Assembly: GCF_001279695.1 (NCBI RefSeq)
Contig: NZ_LGDD01000328.1
Location: forward strand, 186,001-250,000
Direction of reading: 5' to 3'
Source: Streptomyces sp. WM6378
Lineage (GTDB): Bacteria > Actinomycetota > Actinomycetes > Streptomycetales > Streptomycetaceae
Length of the DNA: 64,000 nucleotides
Shown here: one piece after another, positions 27,912-39,700 of the stretch
Layout: each line of letters begins with the position of its first letter
Numbering within the stretch: the first letter of the stretch is position 1
Notes under the pieces: model-generated
Told to the model about the DNA's origin: nothing
Seen by the model: the letters and a program-made list of their open reading frames with translations, nothing else
Database searches by the model: none
Program-made: the position numbers and the translations under genes

Positions 27912-29005
27912 TGTCCGAACTGGTCCTCTCCGCCTGGTCGGTGGTCTCCCCGTACGGCGTGGGCAGCGCTCCCTTCAGCGCCGGGATCAGTGCCGGCGCG
28001 AGCGCGGTCGGCGAGCTCGACCGGGACGCCTGGCCCGGCCCCTTCGACCGGTGCGGCCTGGTGCCCGACTTCACCGCCGCCGAGTACGTGGGCAAGAAGG
28101 GCACCCGCACCATGGACCGGGTGACGGCGATCGCGGTCACCGCCGTCGGCCGGCTCCTCGCCTCGTGCGGCGACGAGCTGACCGCGCACCCCGAGCAGAT
28201 CGGCCTGGTGCTCGGCACCGGCTCGGGCAGCGTCCAGAGCATCATGGACTTCACCCGGGACTCCCTCGTGGGTGAGCGCCCGTACCACGTCGACCCGGCC
28301 CGCTTCCCGAACACCGTGATGAACCGGGCGGCCGGCCAGAGCGCGATCTGGCACGGCATCAAGGGCCCCAACACCACGGTCGCGGGCGGCTGGCTGACCG
28401 GCCTGCTCGCCCTGAGCTACGCGGTGCGCCTGCACCGCGGCGGCCACTGCGCGCGGGTCCTGTGCGGGGCGGCCGAGGAGTACTCCACCCAGCGCGCCTG
28501 GCTGGAGTGGCACGGCCGCGGTTTCGAGGAGCGCGAGTCGCCGCTGGGCGAGGGCGGCGCCGTCTTCCTGATGGAGACCGCGTCCGACGCCCACGCGGCG
28601 GGCCGCACCCCGCTCGCCCGCGTCCTGACCACCCGCTTCCGGGCGTACGCCGAACGGGCCGACGCCCAGAAGGCGCTGGCCGAATGCGTGGGCAGCGCCC
28701 TGGAGAAGGCCGAGGTCGCTCCCGAGGACATCCGCCTGGTGGCACCGCTCGGCGCGAGCGCCGAGCTGGCCGCGCCGGAGGAGGCCGGCATCAGGGACGC
28801 GCTCGGCACGGCCCGGCCTCAGTGGATCCGCTGCCGGCCGCTGCTCGGCGACACCTCCGCCGCCTCCACCAGCCTCCAGCTGGCCGCGGTGCTCGCCACC
28901 GCGGGCGGGTCGGGGCTCGGCCCCGGCGAGGCGGCCCTGGTCACCGGCATCGACCGCGACGGAACCGTCGGCTGCGCGGTGCTCGGCGGCCCGGCCCGCG
29001 CCTGA
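27911..29005 (+). CDS. Chain-length-factor-like ketosynthase homologue (KS-beta)
   Basis: This is a 364-aa KS-fold protein without an active-site cysteine. At the position of ACAAG in KS-alpha it reads AGGWLTG, with Trp in place of Cys. Instead of the HGTGT box it has LVAPLGASAE, and a GDTSAAS stretch replaces the second His motif. It should pair with KS-alpha and set chain length. The ATG overlaps the KS stop (TGATG), indicating tight coupling. It is shorter than typical aromatic CLFs (about 400 aa), closer to those of reducing type II systems. Confidence 0.88.
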   Translation: MSELVLSAWSVVSPYGVGSAPFSAGISAGASAVGELDRDAWPGPFDRCGLVPDFTAAEYVGKKGTRTMDRVTAIAVTAVGRLLASCGDELTAHPEQIGLVLGTGSGSVQSIMDFTRDSLVGERPYHVDPARFPNTVMNRAAGQSAIWHGIKGPNTTVAGGWLTGLLALSYAVRLHRGGHCARVLCGAAEEYSTQRAWLEWHGRGFEERESPLGEGGAVFLMETASDAHAAGRTPLARVLTTRFRAYAERADAQKALAECVGSALEKAEVAPEDIRLVAPLGASAELAAPEEAGIRDALGTARPQWIRCRPLLGDTSAASTSLQLAAVLATAGGSGLGPGEAALVTGIDRDGTVGCAVLGGPARA

Positions 29006-29020
29006 GGGACCACGACAGGC

Positions 29021-29054
29021 AGAGGTGCGGCACGGCAACCCGTGCCGCACCTCT
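29021..29054. terminator. Hairpin between the CLF and ketoreductase genes
   Basis: A perfect 15-bp inverted repeat (arms 29021-29035 and 29040-29054, loop CAAC) starts 15 bp after the CLF stop. With no T-run it may be an attenuating terminator or mRNA-processing stem dividing the PKS operon. The ketoreductase gene follows 66 bp later with its own GAGAGGA ribosome site. Confidence 0.6.
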
Positions 29055-29120
29055 CGCAAGTGAGCCCGACTCCCGTACTTCGTACGCCACTTGAGCCGTA
29101 TCCATGGAGAGGAAACGCGC

Positions 29121-29867
29121 ATGTCCGCAAGCGAACGACGCGTCGCGCTGGTCACCGGGGGCTCCCGGGGGATCGGCCGCCACGTCGTGACCCGGCTCGC
29201 CGACGACGGCTACGACGTGGCCTTCTGCTACCAGTCCAACAAGGAGGCCGCCGACGCCGTGGCCACCGAGGCCACCGCCGCCGGGGCCCGCGTGTACGCG
29301 GCCCAGGTCGACGTCGCAGGACACGGCGCCGTGCGCGACTTCGTGCGCGACAGCGAGAGGGCGCTCGGCCCGCTGCACACGGTGGTCTCCTGCGCGGGCA
29401 TCGTGCGCGACAACCCGCTGGTGATGCTGGCCGAGGCGGACTGGGACGCCGTGCTGCGGGTCAACCTCGACGGCACGTACAACGTGTGCAAGGCGGCGGT
29501 CTTCTCGATGATGAAGCGCCGCGCCGGATCCGTGGTCACGCTGTCCTCCGTCGCGGGCGTGTACGGCAACGCCACGCAGACCAACTACTCGGCGACCAAG
29601 GCCGGGATCATCGGCTTCACCAAGGCGCTGGCCAAGGAGTCCGGGCGCTACGGCATCCGCGCCAACGCGGTCGCGCCGGGCTTCATCGAGACCGACATGC
29701 TCTCCGCGCTGACCGAGGAACACACCCGCAAGATGACGGAGCGGATCCCGCTCGGGCGCCTCGGGCGCCCCGACGAGGTCGCCGACCTGGTGTCGTTCCT
29801 CGCCTCCGACCGCGCCTCGTACGTCACGGGCCAGGTCTTCGGCGTCGACGGCGGCCTCGTCGTCTGA
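29121..29867 (+). CDS. 3-oxoacyl-ACP reductase (FabG-like ketoreductase)
   Basis: This 248-aa short-chain dehydrogenase reduces beta-ketoacyl-ACP to the 3-hydroxyacyl product with NADPH. The cofactor motif GGSRGIG is near the N-terminus, and catalytic Ser, Tyr and Lys lie in [20 protein letters not shown]. The C-terminal motif is [12 protein letters not shown]. The start at 29121 has GAGAGGAAACGCGC upstream. It follows the KS/CLF pair, so it should reduce their chain. No dehydratase or enoylreductase is seen in the window, leaving the later reduction steps unexplained. Confidence 0.92.
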   Translation: MSASERRVALVTGGSRGIGRHVVTRLADDGYDVAFCYQSNKEAADAVATEATAAGARVYAAQVDVAGHGAVRDFVRDSERALGPLHTVVSCAGIVRDNPLVMLAEADWDAVLRVNLDGTYNVCKAAVFSMMKRRAGSVVTLSSVAGVYGNATQTNYSATKAGIIGFTKALAKESGRYGIRANAVAPGFIETDMLSALTEEHTRKMTERIPLGRLGRPDEVADLVSFLASDRASYVTGQVFGVDGGLVV

Positions 29868-29912
29868 GCCACTCCGCACCACGAGTCCCCGAGAGACAGG
29901 AGCGCATCACCC

Positions 29913-30629
29913 ATGCCCGCAGCCGCCAAGAAGAACAAGACGCCGCGGTTCTACTTCAGCCTGCGCAGCCCCTACTCCTGGCTCGCCTACCGCGAGCTGA
30001 TGAGCCGGCACCGGGACCTGGTCGGACAGCTGGAGTGGCTGCCGTTCTTCGAGCCGGACCCGGAGAGCAGCCGCGAACTCGCCGAGCAGGGCGGCCAGTT
30101 CCCCTACTCGGAGATGTCGCGCGAGAAGAACCGGTACGTCCTTCAGGACGTCGGCCGGCTCGCCAAGGCCAGGGGTCTCACGGTGAACTGGCCGGTCGAC
30201 CGCCATCCGGTGTGGGAGGTCCCGCACCTGGGCTACCTGGTCGCCCAGGAGCACGGCCTGGCGCACGAGTACATCGCGGCCGTGTACGAGGCCCGGTTCG
30301 GCCGGGGCCTCGACATCTGCGACCGCGCGGTGATCGCGGACATCGGCGAGGAGCTCGGCATCGACCGGGGCCTGATCGCGGACGCGAGCGACGACGCGGA
30401 CCTGCGCGCCGAGGGCGTGCGGATCCTGCTCGACGTGTGCAAGGACGGCGTGTTCGGCGTGCCCTTCTTCGTGCACGGCTACACCCGCTTCTGGGGCCTC
30501 GACCGGCTCGACGCGTTCGTCGAGCACCTGCGCTCCAAGACCGCTCCGGCCGCCGCACTCGCGGAGCCCTCCGGCGCGGTGGCCCTTGGCCGCTCGGTCG
30601 AGGACGCGCACGCGGGCGGCTGCGGCTGA
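29913..30629 (+). CDS. DsbA-fold 2-hydroxychromene-2-carboxylate isomerase-like protein
   Basis: This 238-aa thioredoxin-fold protein is of the DsbA/HCCA-isomerase family. The N-terminal active site is the isomerase form FYFSLRSPYSWLAY, with Ser instead of CxxC, and the cis-Pro motif is GVFGVPFFVHG. Characterised relatives are glutathione-dependent cis-trans isomerases. Placed straight after the ketoreductase gene, it may isomerise a double bond of the acyl chain, possibly using mycothiol in an actinomycete. It ends in a Gly/Cys tail (AGGCG). A true disulfide oxidoreductase role is unlikely without the CxxC. Confidence 0.8.
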   Translation: MPAAAKKNKTPRFYFSLRSPYSWLAYRELMSRHRDLVGQLEWLPFFEPDPESSRELAEQGGQFPYSEMSREKNRYVLQDVGRLAKARGLTVNWPVDRHPVWEVPHLGYLVAQEHGLAHEYIAAVYEARFGRGLDICDRAVIADIGEELGIDRGLIADASDDADLRAEGVRILLDVCKDGVFGVPFFVHGYTRFWGLDRLDAFVEHLRSKTAPAAALAEPSGAVALGRSVEDAHAGGCG

Positions 30630-30696
30630 GCTGTCCGACACGGCCAGGACCCATTCGCATGCAGGTACAACTTGCCTGCCGAACAAGGAAGTTGAG

Positions 30697-30729
30697 AGTC
30701 AGCCCGCTGTCAGCGGCTTTCTCGATGAT
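30697..30729 (+). promoter_or_regulatory. SARP-type promoter of the core NRPS
   Basis: AGTCAG (30697-30702) and TGTCAG (30708-30713) are followed after 10 bp by GATGAT (30724-30729). This gives an untranslated leader of about 35 nt before the NRPS start codon at 30769. Confidence 0.75.
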
Positions 30730-30768
30730 CGACGCTGTGCACTCGGTGACCTTCGCTAGGGGATTGCT

Positions 30769-33700
30769 ATGACTGACGTTCAGACGGGCGGCCTGCCCCT
30801 CACGGCTGGCCAGAAGGACATCTGGTTCGACGAGAAGCTCTCCGGCGGAGGCGCGACGTACAACACCGCCATCTACTGGGACATCCGCGGACCGCTGGAC
30901 CAGCGCGTGTTCCGGGCCGCGCTCGCGCGCTTGGTGGAGGAGTCCGAGTGCCTGCGGGCCCGGTTCGCCGAAGTGGACGGCGAGCCCTGGCAGTTCGTCG
31001 AGCCGGTGGCCGAGCTGCCGCTGACGGTCACCGACGTCAGCGGCGCCGACGACCCGGCCGCGGCGGCGCTCGCGGCGATCCACGCCGATCTGCGGGTCCC
31101 CCTGCCCGTGACCGCCGTCCCGCACGTGCCGCTGTTCCGGCTGAGCGTGTTCACCCTCGGCGGTGACCGCACCTTCTTCTGCCTGCTCAACCACCACCTC
31201 GTCTCGGACGGGTTCAGCTACGTCATCTACTGGCAGCGGCTCTCCGCGATCTACGAGGCGCTGCTCGCGGGCACCTCCCTGGACGAGAACCGCTTCCCGC
31301 CGCTCAGCACCTTGATCGAGGCCGAGGCGGCCTACGCGGACTCGCCGCGCATGGAACGCGACCGGGCCTACTGGGAGAAGGAGCTCGCCGACCGGCCCGA
31401 GCCGCTCAGCCTCGCCACCCGCGACGCGGAGCCGGCCCAGACCTTCCTGCGCGAGGCGACCGTGCTTGAGGAGTCGATCGCCGAGCGACTGCGCTCGGTG
31501 GGCTGGGACGCCCGGGTGACCTGGCAGACCGTCCTGGTCGCGGCCCTCGGCTCGTACTCCGGACGCCTGGCCGGCACCGACGACGTGCTGCTTTCGCTGC
31601 CCGTGACAGCGCGGGTGGGCGGCACCATGCAGTACATCCCCGGCATGGTGGTCAACTACCTGCCGCTGCGGCTCTCCCTGCGGCCCGGCATGACCCGAGG
31701 CGAGCTCCTCGCCACCACGTACAAGGCGTTCTCGCAGGGGCTCAAGCACCAGCGCTACCGGGTCAGCAGGATCCGGCGTGCGATGGGGCTGCCGAGCGAC
31801 GACCGCAGGCCGTTCGGCCCGTTCATCAACATGATGCCGCAGGTCGAGGAGTTGAGCATCGGGCCTTGCGCGGCGACGATCTGCAGCCCCTCCACGGGGC
31901 TCGTCGACGACCTGGAGTTCACCGTCGCCGACAAGGGCGCCGACGGGATCGGCGTCGACCTCAGCGGCAACGAGGCCCGCTACTCCCCGGAGGACGTACG
32001 CGGCCACCTGGCCCGGTTCGTCGCCTTCCTCGACCGCTTCCTGGACGCGGGCGCGGACGAACCGCTGAGCGCCCTGGACCTGTTCTCGCCCGACGAGGCG
32101 GCCGAACTGGCCGCCGCCCTGACCGGCCCGTGCGGCCAGGAGCCGTATCTGGGTGTCGTGGAGCGGGTGCGGGCGCACGCCGCCGAGCGGCCGGACGCGG
32201 TGGCGGTCACCGACGACGGCGGAAGCCTGACGTACGCCGAGCTCGTCGGACGGGCCAGCGCCGCGTCCCGGCGGGTGGCGGTCGACGGGCCGGTGGCCGT
32301 ACTGACCGAGCCCGGGCGGGACTTCGTGACCGCCGAGCTCGCCGTGCTCGGGGCCGGCGGCGCCTTCCTGCCACTCGACCCGCGCGCGCCGCTGAGTCGC
32401 CTGACCTCCCTGTTGAAGGACAGCGGGGCGGTCCAGATCCTGGCCGACACCACGCACCGCGCCCTCGCCGAACGCGCGGCGGGCGCGCTTCCCGTGCACG
32501 TGCTGGACGGCGCGCGGGACGACGCCGGCGACCTCGCGCCCGTCGTCGGCGGCCCCCTCGACCTGGCCTACGTGATCTACACCTCGGGCTCCACCGGCAA
32601 GCCCAAGGGCGCGATGGTGCAGCGCGGCGGCATGGTCAACCACCTGCTCGCCAAGGTGGAGGAGCTGTCGCTCACCGACACCGACGCGCTCGTACACAAC
32701 GCGCCCGTCACCTTCGACGTGTCCGTCTGGCAGTCGCTCACCACGCTCCTCGTCGGCGGCCGCATCCGCGCGATCGCCCGGGCCGAAGCCGCCGATCCGG
32801 AGGCCCTGTTCGGCGTCATCGCGGCCGAGCGGCTCACCGTCCTCGAAGTCGTGCCCTCCCTGCTGCGCGCCACGCTCGACGTGTGGGACGCGGCGGGCGG
32901 CGGCCCCGAGCTGTCCGCGCTGCGCTGGATGATCTCCAACGGCGAGGCGCTGCCGACCGAGCTGTGCGCCCGCTGGTTCGCCCGCCACCCCGGCATCGCG
33001 CTGGCCAACGTGTACGGCCCCACCGAGTGCTCGGACGACGTCACCCACGGGTACGCCCGCTCCGCGGCCGAGGTGACCGGCGCCTCCATGCCGATCGGCC
33101 GGCCGCTGCGCGACACCCGTCTGTACGTCCTGGGCGACGACCTGCGGCCGGTGCCGCGCGGCGTGCCCGGCGAACTGCACATCGCGGGCGCGGGCGTGGG
33201 CCGCGGCTACCTCGGCGACCCGGCGCGCACGGCCGCCACCTTCGTGCCCGACCCGTTCGCGGGCGACGGCTCCCGCATGTACCGCACCGGCGACCAGGTG
33301 GTGCTGCTCGCCGACGGGCAGCTCGTCTTCACCGGCCGCCGCGACCACCAGGTCAAGATCCGCGGCCAGCGCATCGAGCTCGGCGAGGTCGAAGCCGCGC
33401 TGCGCGACCTGCCCGGCGTCGCGGACGCGGTGGCCGCCGCCGTCGCCGACCCGGCGGGCAACCAGCGCCTGATCGGCTACGTGGTGCCGGAGTCCGGCAG
33501 CTGCGACCCGGTCGGCCTGCGCGAACGCCTTTCGGCGGCGCTGCCCGAGCAGATGGTGCCCGCCGTACTGTTGCCCCTGGAGCGGATGCCGCTCACCGCG
33601 CACGGCAAGGTGGACCGCAAGGCGCTGCCCACCCCCGAGTTCGCGGTCACGGCCACCGGCCGCGCGGCCCGCACCCCGCAGGAGGAGACCCTCTGCGCGG

Positions 33701-36700
33701 TGCTCGCCGAGGTGCTCGGGGTGCCCGGCATCGGCGTCGACGACAACTTCTTCGCACTGGGCGGCGACAGCATCAGCGCCATCCAGGTGGTGGGCCGGGC
33801 CCGCGCCGCCGGTCTCGTCGTCACCTCCCGCGACGTCTTCCAGCACCGCACGGCGGCAGCGATCGCCGCGGTGGCCAAGCGGGTGGACGGGACGGCGGAC
33901 GCCGCCGCGGAGCTGGCGGCGGACGGCATCGGCGAGCTCGAACTCACCCCGGTCGTAGACCAGTTGAGGGAGGACCTGGCCGCGCACCCCACCGCGGGCG
34001 CGGCCTTCGCCCAGTACGTCACGGTCGCTCTGCCCGCGGCCGCGCACGCCGACCCGGCCCGCCTGGAGCGCGCTCTGCAGGCCGTCCTCGACCGGCACGA
34101 CGCGCTGCGCACCAAGCTCACGGAGCCGGTGCCGGGCCTGTGGTCCCTGGAGACGCTGCCCCAGGGTGCGATCTCCGTCTCCGACGTACTCAGCAAGGCC
34201 GGGTCCGGGACCGGCGCGGACCGCGACGCGGTGCTCGCCGAGCAGATCGCGGCGGCCGGGGCGCGGCTCTGCCCGACGGACGGCCTGCTCGTCCAGGCCG
34301 TGATCGTCGACGAGGACCGCCTCCTCCTCGTGATCCATCACCTCGCCGTGGACGGCGTCTCGTGGCGGATCCTGCTGCCCGACCTGGAAGCGGCCTGGAA
34401 CGGCACGGATCCGGCCCCGGTGGGCACCTCCTTCCGGCGCTGGGCGAAGACCCTGTCCGAGCAGGCCCGCACCCCGCACCGTGCGGCCGAACTCCCGCTG
34501 TGGGCCGAGCAGTTGGGCGGCGAGTCGATCGAGCTCGGCGACCGGCCGCTCGACCCGGCCCGCGACGTGTACGCCACGGCCGGCCGCCTGCGGTTCGAAC
34601 TGCCCGCCGAGCAGACCGCCGCCGTGCTCGGCCGCGTGCCCGCGGCCTTCCACGCCGAGGTCAACGAGGTGCTGCTGACCGGCTTCGCGCTGGCGCTCGC
34701 CAACCGGGGCACGGGATCGCGCGCCCTGGTCGAGCTGGAGGGCCACGGCCGCGAGCAGCTCGCCGAGGGCCTGGACACGTCCCGTACGGTCGGCTGGTTC
34801 ACCAGCGTCTTCCCCGTCGGCCTCGATGTCGGCGAGCCGGACTGGGACCAGGTCTGGAACGGCGGCGCGTCCTGCGGCACCGCACTCAAGCGCGTCAAGG
34901 AGAGCCTGCGGGCTTTGCCGGACCACGGCATCGGATACGGGCTCCTTCGCCACCTCAACCCGCAGACCGCCGCCGTCCTGGCCCGCTCGGCCACCCCCCG
35001 GATCGGCTTCAACTACCTGGGCCGGTTCGCCACCGACCACGCGGCCGGCGACTGGTCGATGCAGGCCGGGGCGTTCGGCCTCACGGCCGCGCCCGAGACC
35101 CCGCTGCGGCACGCCCTGGAACTGATCGCGACGACAGAGGACCGCGCCGAGGGCCCGGTGCTCGTCGCCGAGTGGGTCTGGGCGGGTGAACTCCTCGCGG
35201 AGGCCGACGTCCGGGCGCTCGCCGCCGACTGGTTCCGCGCCCTTGAGGCGCTCGCCGCACACGCCGAGCGGCCCGGAGCCGGCGGGCGCACCCCGTCCGA
35301 CTTCCCGCTGGTGACGATCACCCAGGCGGAGATCGAGGCGTACGAGCGCGACATCCCGGGGCTCGTCGACATCCTGCCGCTCTCTCCGCTCCAGCGCGGC
35401 CTGCTCTTCCAGGCCGAGTTCGACCAGCAGGGCATGGACGCGTACACGCTCCAGGTGACGATGGACGTGGACGGGCCGCTCGACCGCGACCGGCTGCGCG
35501 CGGCGGCGACGGCGCTGCTCGACCGCAATCCGAGCCTGCGGGCCTGCTTCCGCGAGCGCGACGCGGGTGATCCGGTCCAACTGGTGTCGTCCGACGTTGA
35601 GTTGACGTGGGCCGAGGTGGACCTCCGGGAGTTCGCCGAGGGCCGCACGGAGGCCGAGGCCGACGCGGAGGTCCGGCGGCGGACCGAGGCGGAGTGGCTC
35701 GACCGGTTCGACGTCACCCGCGCGCCGCTGACCCGGTTCACCGTCTACCGGGTCTCCGACGACCGGCACCGCGTGGTGTGGACCGCGCACCACATGCTGG
35801 TGGACGGCTGGTCGCTGTCGGCGGTCCTCGCCGAAGAGCTGGTCACCCTGTGGTCCAACGGCGGTGACACCTCGGCGCTCGCGCCTGTCGTCCCGCTGCG
35901 CGGCTACCTGGAGTGGTCGGCCGCGCAGGACAAGGCGGCCGCGCGTGAGGCCTGGCAGAAGGAGCTGGCCGGCATCGACGAGCCCACCCGGCTCGGCCCG
36001 GCCGACCGGCCGCGCGTCTCGGTCCTTCCCGGCTCACTCGACCTGGAGCTGCCCGAGGCGCTGACCGGGGCGGTCACGTCCTGGGCGACCTCGCGCGGCC
36101 TGACGACGAGCACCGTCATGCAGGGCGCCTGGGCGCTCGCGCTCGGCCGGCTGACCGGCCGCCGGGACGTGACGTTCGGCGCGGTCGTCTCGGGCCGGGC
36201 CGAGGAGGTCCCCGGCATCGAGGGGACCGTCGGCTCCTTCCTCAGCACCCTGCCGGTGCGCGTCGCGCTCGCCCCCGCGCTGAGCTTCGAGGAGATGCTG
36301 GCCACGCTCCAGGAGCGTCAGCTCGACCTGGAGCCGCACCACCACCTGGGCCTCGCCGAGGTCCAGCAGGGCGCCGGGATCGGCGAGCTCTTCGACACCG
36401 TGGTCTCCTTCCACAACTACCCGACCGGCGTCCTGGACCGCATCGGCGAGCACGTCCCCGGGCTGAGCATGCGCGCCTGGGAGGCCCGGGTCATCGCCGA
36501 ATACCCCTTCGCGCTCAACGTGTTCCCGGGCGACCGGATGCGTCTTGAGGCGCAGTACCGGCCCGACATCTTCACGCCGGGCGAGGTCGACGAGATCCTG
36601 CGCCGCTTCGTGCGCGTACTGGAGCGGCTGGCCGCGGCACCCGGCACCTCGCTCGGCCGCCTCGACGCGCTCGGCGACGACGAGCGCGCCCAGCTGCTCG

Positions 36701-39700
36701 GCGACTGGTCCGGCGCGGGCAGCGCGAAGGCGGCGTCCGGCGAGCTCACCACCGAGGTCTTCGAGGCCCGCGCCGCCCGCACCCCGGGCAAGACGGCGGT
36801 CGTCTTCGGCACCGAGGAAGTGGACTACGCCGAACTCGACGCCCGCGCCAACCGGTTGGCCCGCCTTCTCGTCGAGCGCGGCATCGGCCCCGAGCAGACC
36901 GTCGCGGTGATGCTGCCGCGCTCCCCCGAGGTGGTCGTGGCGGCGCTCGCGGTCCTGAAGGCCGGTGCCGCGTACCTGCCGGTGGACTCGGCGTACCCCG
37001 TCGACCGCATCTCCTACATGCTGGCGGACGCCCGCCCGACGGCGGTCATCACCGACGCCGCGACCGGTCAACGACTCGATGGCATAACGGAGTTGGAGAC
37101 AGGCCCTCTGGTCCTGAACGCGCCTGAAACCGTGGAGCACCTGGCCGCCCTGCCCGGCTCGGACCTCACCGACGCCGACCGCACCGCCCCGCTGCGTCCG
37201 GAGCATCCGGCGTACGTCATCTACACCTCCGGCTCCACGGGCCGGCCCAAGGGTGTCGTGGTGGCCCACACCGGATTGCTTTCGATGGTGGACAGCCTCG
37301 TCGAGCGCTTCGGCCTCGACGACGACACCCGGGTGCTCCAGTTCGCGTCGTTCAGCTTCGACGCGTCCGTCTGGGAGATCACGCTCGCGCTGCTCACCGG
37401 CGGCACGCTGGTCATCGCGGACGAGGAGTGCCGGGCGCCGGGGCAGCCCCTGGTCGACCTGATCAACAACGCCCGGGTCAACCTGGCCGGACTGCCGCCC
37501 GTCGTGGTCGGCGGCCTGCCCGAGGGCAGCACGCTCCCCGCCGACCTGCGCCTGGCGGTGGCCGGCGAGGCCGTCCCGGCGAGCGTCGTCGAGCGCTGGT
37601 CCTCGGCCGTGCGGCTCTACAACGGATACGGCCCGACCGAGGCCGTGGTGAGCTCCACCGTCGGCGGTCCGCTCACCGACGCGGGCCGCCCGCCGATCGG
37701 CCGCCCCACCAACGCGCACCGCACCTACGTCCTCGACCACCACCTGCGGCCCACGCCGCGCGGCGTGGTCGGCGAGCTGTACGTCGGCGGCGGCCTGGCC
37801 CGCGGCTACCTCGGCCGCCCGGACCTGACCGCCCAGCGCTTCGTGGCCGACCCCTACGGTCCGGCGGGCGCCCGGATGTACCGCACCGGCGACCTGGTGC
37901 GGTGGCTGCCGGACGGCCAGCTGGACTACATCGGCCGCGCCGACGACCAGGTGCAGCTGCGCGGGTTCCGTATCGAACTCGGCGAGATCTCGGCCGCGTT
38001 GCTCGCACAGGCGGGCGTGGAGCAGGCCGCCGTGATCGTGTCCGAGAGCGAGGACGGCGACCGCCGTCTGGTGGCGTACGTCGTGGCGTCCGAGCCCGCG
38101 GTCGCCGACGGCCTGCGCGAGCAGCTCGGCCGGTCGATGCCCGAGTACATGGTGCCCTCCGCCGTCGTCGCGCTCGACGCGCTGCCGCTCACCGCGCAGG
38201 GCAAGCTCGACCGCAAGGCACTGCCCGCGCCGGATCTCGGGCACACCCTGAAGGGGCGGGCGCCGCGCACCCCGGCCGAGGAGATCCTCTGCGGCCTGTT
38301 CGCGGACATCCTCGGGGTGGCCCAGGTCTCCATCGACGACGACTTCTTCGAGATCGGCGGCCACTCGCTGCTCGCGACGCGCCTGGTCAGCCGGGCCCGT
38401 ACCGCCCTTGGGGTGGAGCTTCCGATCCGCGCGCTCTTCGAGGCGCGGACGGTGGCCGCGCTCGCCGGTCACGTCGCGGCGGCCGACCGGGCCAGGCCCG
38501 CACTGGCCCCGGCGCCGAAGGACGCGCCGCCGCAGCTGTCGTTCGCCCAGCAGCAGCAGTGGTTCATCAACCGGAGCCAGGAGAAGGCCGACGGCACGTA
38601 CAACACCCCGATGGCCTTCCGGCTCACCGGAAGCCTCAACGAGGTTGCTCTGCAAGGGGCGTTGACCGATCTGGCCGAGCGCCACGAAGTTTTGCGGACG
38701 GTACTGCCGGAGACCGACGGGGTGCCGTCGGTGCGGGTGCTCGATGCCGCGACGGGCGGGCCGGTGCTGCGGACCCGTACGGTGTCGGCGGCGAAGCTGG
38801 AGGCCGCACTCGTCGCCGAGGGCGACCAGGGCTTCGACCTGCGGTCCGAACCTCCGCTGCGGGCACGGCTCTTCGCGGTCGGCGTCGACGAGTGGGTGCT
38901 GGTGCTCGTCTTCCACCACATCGCCTTCGACGGCTGGTCGATCGCGCCCATGCTGACCGACCTGGCCGCCTCCTACCGGGCCCGCTGCGACGGGCGGGCG
39001 GCGAACCGGGCCCCGCTGCCGGTGCAGTACTCCGACTTCGCCGGCTGGCAGCGCGAGCTGCTCGGCTCGGCGGACGACCCCGACAGCCTGGCCGCCGAGC
39101 AGGTCGCCTTCTGGCGGGACGCGCTCGCGGGCGCGCCGGAGGAGCTGCCGCTGCCCACCGACTTCCCGCGCCCCGACGCGGGCACGTCCTCGGGCGACAT
39201 GGTGATGTTCGAGCTGGAGTCCGGCCTGCACACCAGCCTGATCGAGCTGGCCCGCGGGACCGGCACCACCGAGTTCATCGTCTTCCAGGCCGCGCTGTGC
39301 GCCCTGCTGACCCGGCTCGGCGCGGGCACCGACATCCCCGTCGGCTCCCCCATCGCCGGCCGCACCGACGAGGCGCTGAGCGACCTGGTCGGCATGTTCA
39401 TCAACTCCCTGGTGCTGCGCGGCGACACCAGCGGCGACCCGACGTTCCGCGAGCTCCTGGAGCGGATCCGGGAGACCAACCTGGCGGCCTACTCCCACCA
39501 GGACATCCCCTTCGACCAGGTGGTGGAGGCGCTCAGGCCGGCCCGCTCGCGGGGCCTGCACCCGCTGTTCCAGGTAATGCTGAGCGTGCAGAACCAGGGC
39601 AACCTACCGCTTGAGATGCCCGGCCTCACCGTCCAGCCCGAGTACGTGGGCTCCGACCGGGCCAAGCTCGACCTGATGCTGGAGCTGCTTCCGTGGCCCG

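Noticed and set aside
30178..35793. Very long minus-strand open frame (1871 codons) opposite the NRPS
   Set aside because: It is antisense to the well-supported NRPS and an isomerase gene, has a composition typical of reverse-frame GC-rich DNA and shows no domain motif.
36034..39561. Minus-strand open frame (1175 codons) opposite NRPS modules 2 and 3
   Set aside because: Same reason: repetitive Gly/Arg/His/Gln-rich antisense translation, with intact C, A and T motifs on the plus strand.
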